Below, piece after piece: positions 6,207 through 7,218 of a DNA stretch of 7,218 nucleotides. Made by a program: the position numbers and the translations under genes. The notes beneath the pieces are model-generated. The model saw only the letters and a list, made by a program, of their open reading frames with translations. It made no database searches and had not been told where the DNA came from. The stretch covers positions 1-7,218 of the forward strand of contig CAMWNY010000117.1 of assembly GCA_947175775.1 (NCBI GenBank), in the 5' to 3' direction. This stretch comes from an uncultured Lachnospiraceae bacterium (GTDB lineage: Bacteria > Bacillota > Clostridia > Lachnospirales > Lachnospiraceae). The stretch's first letter is position 1. Each line of letters opens with the position of its first letter.

Positions 6207-7205
6207 GTGTCACTTGCAAACGGTTTTCTTCCCATTAATATGGATGAAGTACATGCGCTTGGTTTGGAGCAGCTTGATTTTGTGTACGTTTCGGGTGACG
6301 CGTATGTGGATCATCCGTCTTTTGGACATGCGATCATTACAAGGCTTTTGCAGTCACACGGCTACAGTGTAGGGATTATTGCACAGCCTGACTGGAAAAA
6401 TGAGGAGAGCATTGCTGTTCTTGGCAGACCAAGGCTTGGTTTTCTTGTTTCGTCAGGAAATATGGATTCTATGGTAAATCATTACTATGTGTCGAAAAAG
6501 CATCGGGAAAGCGATGCATATACGCCGGGCGGCGCAGCATATAAGCGTCCTGACCATGCCACGGCGGTATATGGTAATTTAATCCGGAAAAAATATAAGG
6601 ATATTCCGATTATCATCGGCGGAATTGAGGCGAGTCTGCGCAGAATGGCGCATTATGATTACTGGTCGGATTCGTTTAAGCGTTCTATTCTGCTGGACAG
6701 TCAGGCGGATCTGATTTCATACGGAATGGGGGAAAAATCAATTATCGAGATTGCGGATGCGCTAAACAGCGGAATTGCAGTCAGGGATATTACGTTTGTT
6801 GCGGGAACGGTTTATAAGACAAAAGACCTTTCGGGATTGTATGATTACGAGCTTTTGCCGTCGTATGACGCAATGCGCGCGGATAAAGCGCTGTATGCAA
6901 AAAGTTTTAAAGTGCAGTATGATAATACGGATGCTTTTAACGGTAAGGTTTTGGCTGAGCCGTATCCAAACGGGCTGTATGTGGTGCAGAATGTGCCGCA
7001 GACGCCTTTGACCATGCAGGAAATGGATGATGTGTACGGACTTCCCTATCAGAGAACGTATCATCCGTCATATGAGGCGGCAGGGGGTGTTCCGGCGATT
7101 TCGGAGATTAAATTTTCCTTAATCAGTAACCGCGGCTGTTTTGGCGGCTGTAATTTTTGTGCGCTTACGTTTCATCAGGGGCGCACCTGTATCGTGCGCC
7201 CCTGA
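6207..7205 (+). CDS. ygiQ: YgiQ-family radical SAM protein, 3' truncated by the terminal fold-back
   Basis: YgiQ proteins are radical SAM enzymes of unknown reaction. The window holds the N-terminal half: the start (SLANGFLPIN), a Rossmann-like part with FVYVSGDAYVDHPSFGHAI near 24-42, the PIIIGGIEASLRRMAHYDYWSD segment, and the 4Fe-4S motif CFGGCNFC at 311-318 (C311, C315, C318; CX3CX2C), followed by ALTFHQGR. Homologues usually continue GRIVQ and run to about 600-740 residues. Here, after Arg326, six residues (TCIVRP) and a TGA come from the inverted repeat, so that end is not authentic and the catalytic barrel is missing. The start is GTG 6207 with GGAGGG at 6195-6200; the upstream in-frame ATG 6135 lies inside the preceding gene. 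It may share an operon with the pseudouridine synthase. Confidence 0.92.
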   Translation: MSLANGFLPINMDEVHALGLEQLDFVYVSGDAYVDHPSFGHAIITRLLQSHGYSVGIIAQPDWKNEESIAVLGRPRLGFLVSSGNMDSMVNHYYVSKKHRESDAYTPGGAAYKRPDHATAVYGNLIRKKYKDIPIIIGGIEASLRRMAHYDYWSDSFKRSILLDSQADLISYGMGEKSIIEIADALNSGIAVRDITFVAGTVYKTKDLSGLYDYELLPSYDAMRADKALYAKSFKVQYDNTDAFNGKVLAEPYPNGLYVVQNVPQTPLTMQEMDDVYGLPYQRTYHPSYEAAGGVPAISEIKFSLISNRGCFGGCNFCALTFHQGRTCIVRP

Positions 7206-7218
7206 TGAAACGTAAGCG
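7162..7218. repeat. Perfect 25-bp terminal inverted repeat (fold-back) with a 7-base loop
   Basis: Bases 7162-7186 are exactly the reverse complement of 7194-7218, with the loop CTGTATC at 7187-7193. The left arm is genuine ygiQ coding sequence (from CALTFHQGR). The right arm is its reverse complement and runs to the very last base, so the gene is destroyed at a conserved point. A hairpin that begins in a conserved enzyme motif and ends at a sequence end is typical of a contig-end or amplification chimera and not of a terminator; there is no T-tract. Confidence 0.95.

Noticed and set aside
7162..7218. A rho-independent terminator or closed hairpin telomere at the window end
   Set aside because: There is no T-tract, the arm is conserved enzyme coding sequence, and the hairpin ends exactly at the last base; an artefact explains this better.

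Overview
The window reads as a stretch of bacterial chromosome from a Gram-positive anaerobe of the Clostridia, most likely Lachnospiraceae. Moderate GC, strong GGAGG-type ribosome binding sites, protein sequence flavour and gene order all point that way. The order rsmD, coaD, then a ylbJ-like gene is also that of Bacillus subtilis ylbH-ylbI-ylbJ, with two genes inserted here and the ylbJ-like gene inverted. The content is mostly housekeeping. I see no defence system, mobile element, CRISPR array, phage gene, tRNA or rRNA, and no convincing new multi-gene system.

Left part (1-3384, all + strand): the 3' two-thirds of a topoisomerase IV subunit A gene (parC type), cut by the window edge and broken by an in-frame TAA at 284-286; rsmD (16S rRNA m2G966 methyltransferase); coaD (phosphopantetheine adenylyltransferase, coenzyme A synthesis); and a 198-residue protein of unknown function with an unusually regular 11-residue coiled-coil repeat. 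Gaps are 18-28 bases, so co-transcription is likely, with possible additional sigma-A promoters just before rsmD and before the coiled-coil gene. A small hairpin at 3356-3384 probably ends the unit.

Middle part (3441-5422): a secreted zinc-dependent N-acetylmuramoyl-L-alanine amidase on the + strand converges on a YlbJ-like polytopic membrane protein on the - strand. Their stop codons interlock in a 4-base overlap. YlbJ is a sporulation protein in Bacillus, so a cell-wall or spore theme is possible but not proven.

Right part (5473-7218): an RsuA/RluB-family pseudouridine synthase and, two bases after it, the first half of a YgiQ-type radical SAM protein, probably co-transcribed. The last 57 bases form a perfect 25-bp inverted repeat around a 7-base loop, ending exactly at the final base and overwriting the expected YgiQ continuation. 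This looks like a fold-back artefact of the contig end.

The points most worth a second look are the two apparent lesions (the parC stop with its neighbouring Cys codon, and the terminal fold-back), the 11-residue-repeat protein, and the odd His/Cys-rich active-site segment of the amidase. No gene-free stretch exceeds 300 bases.
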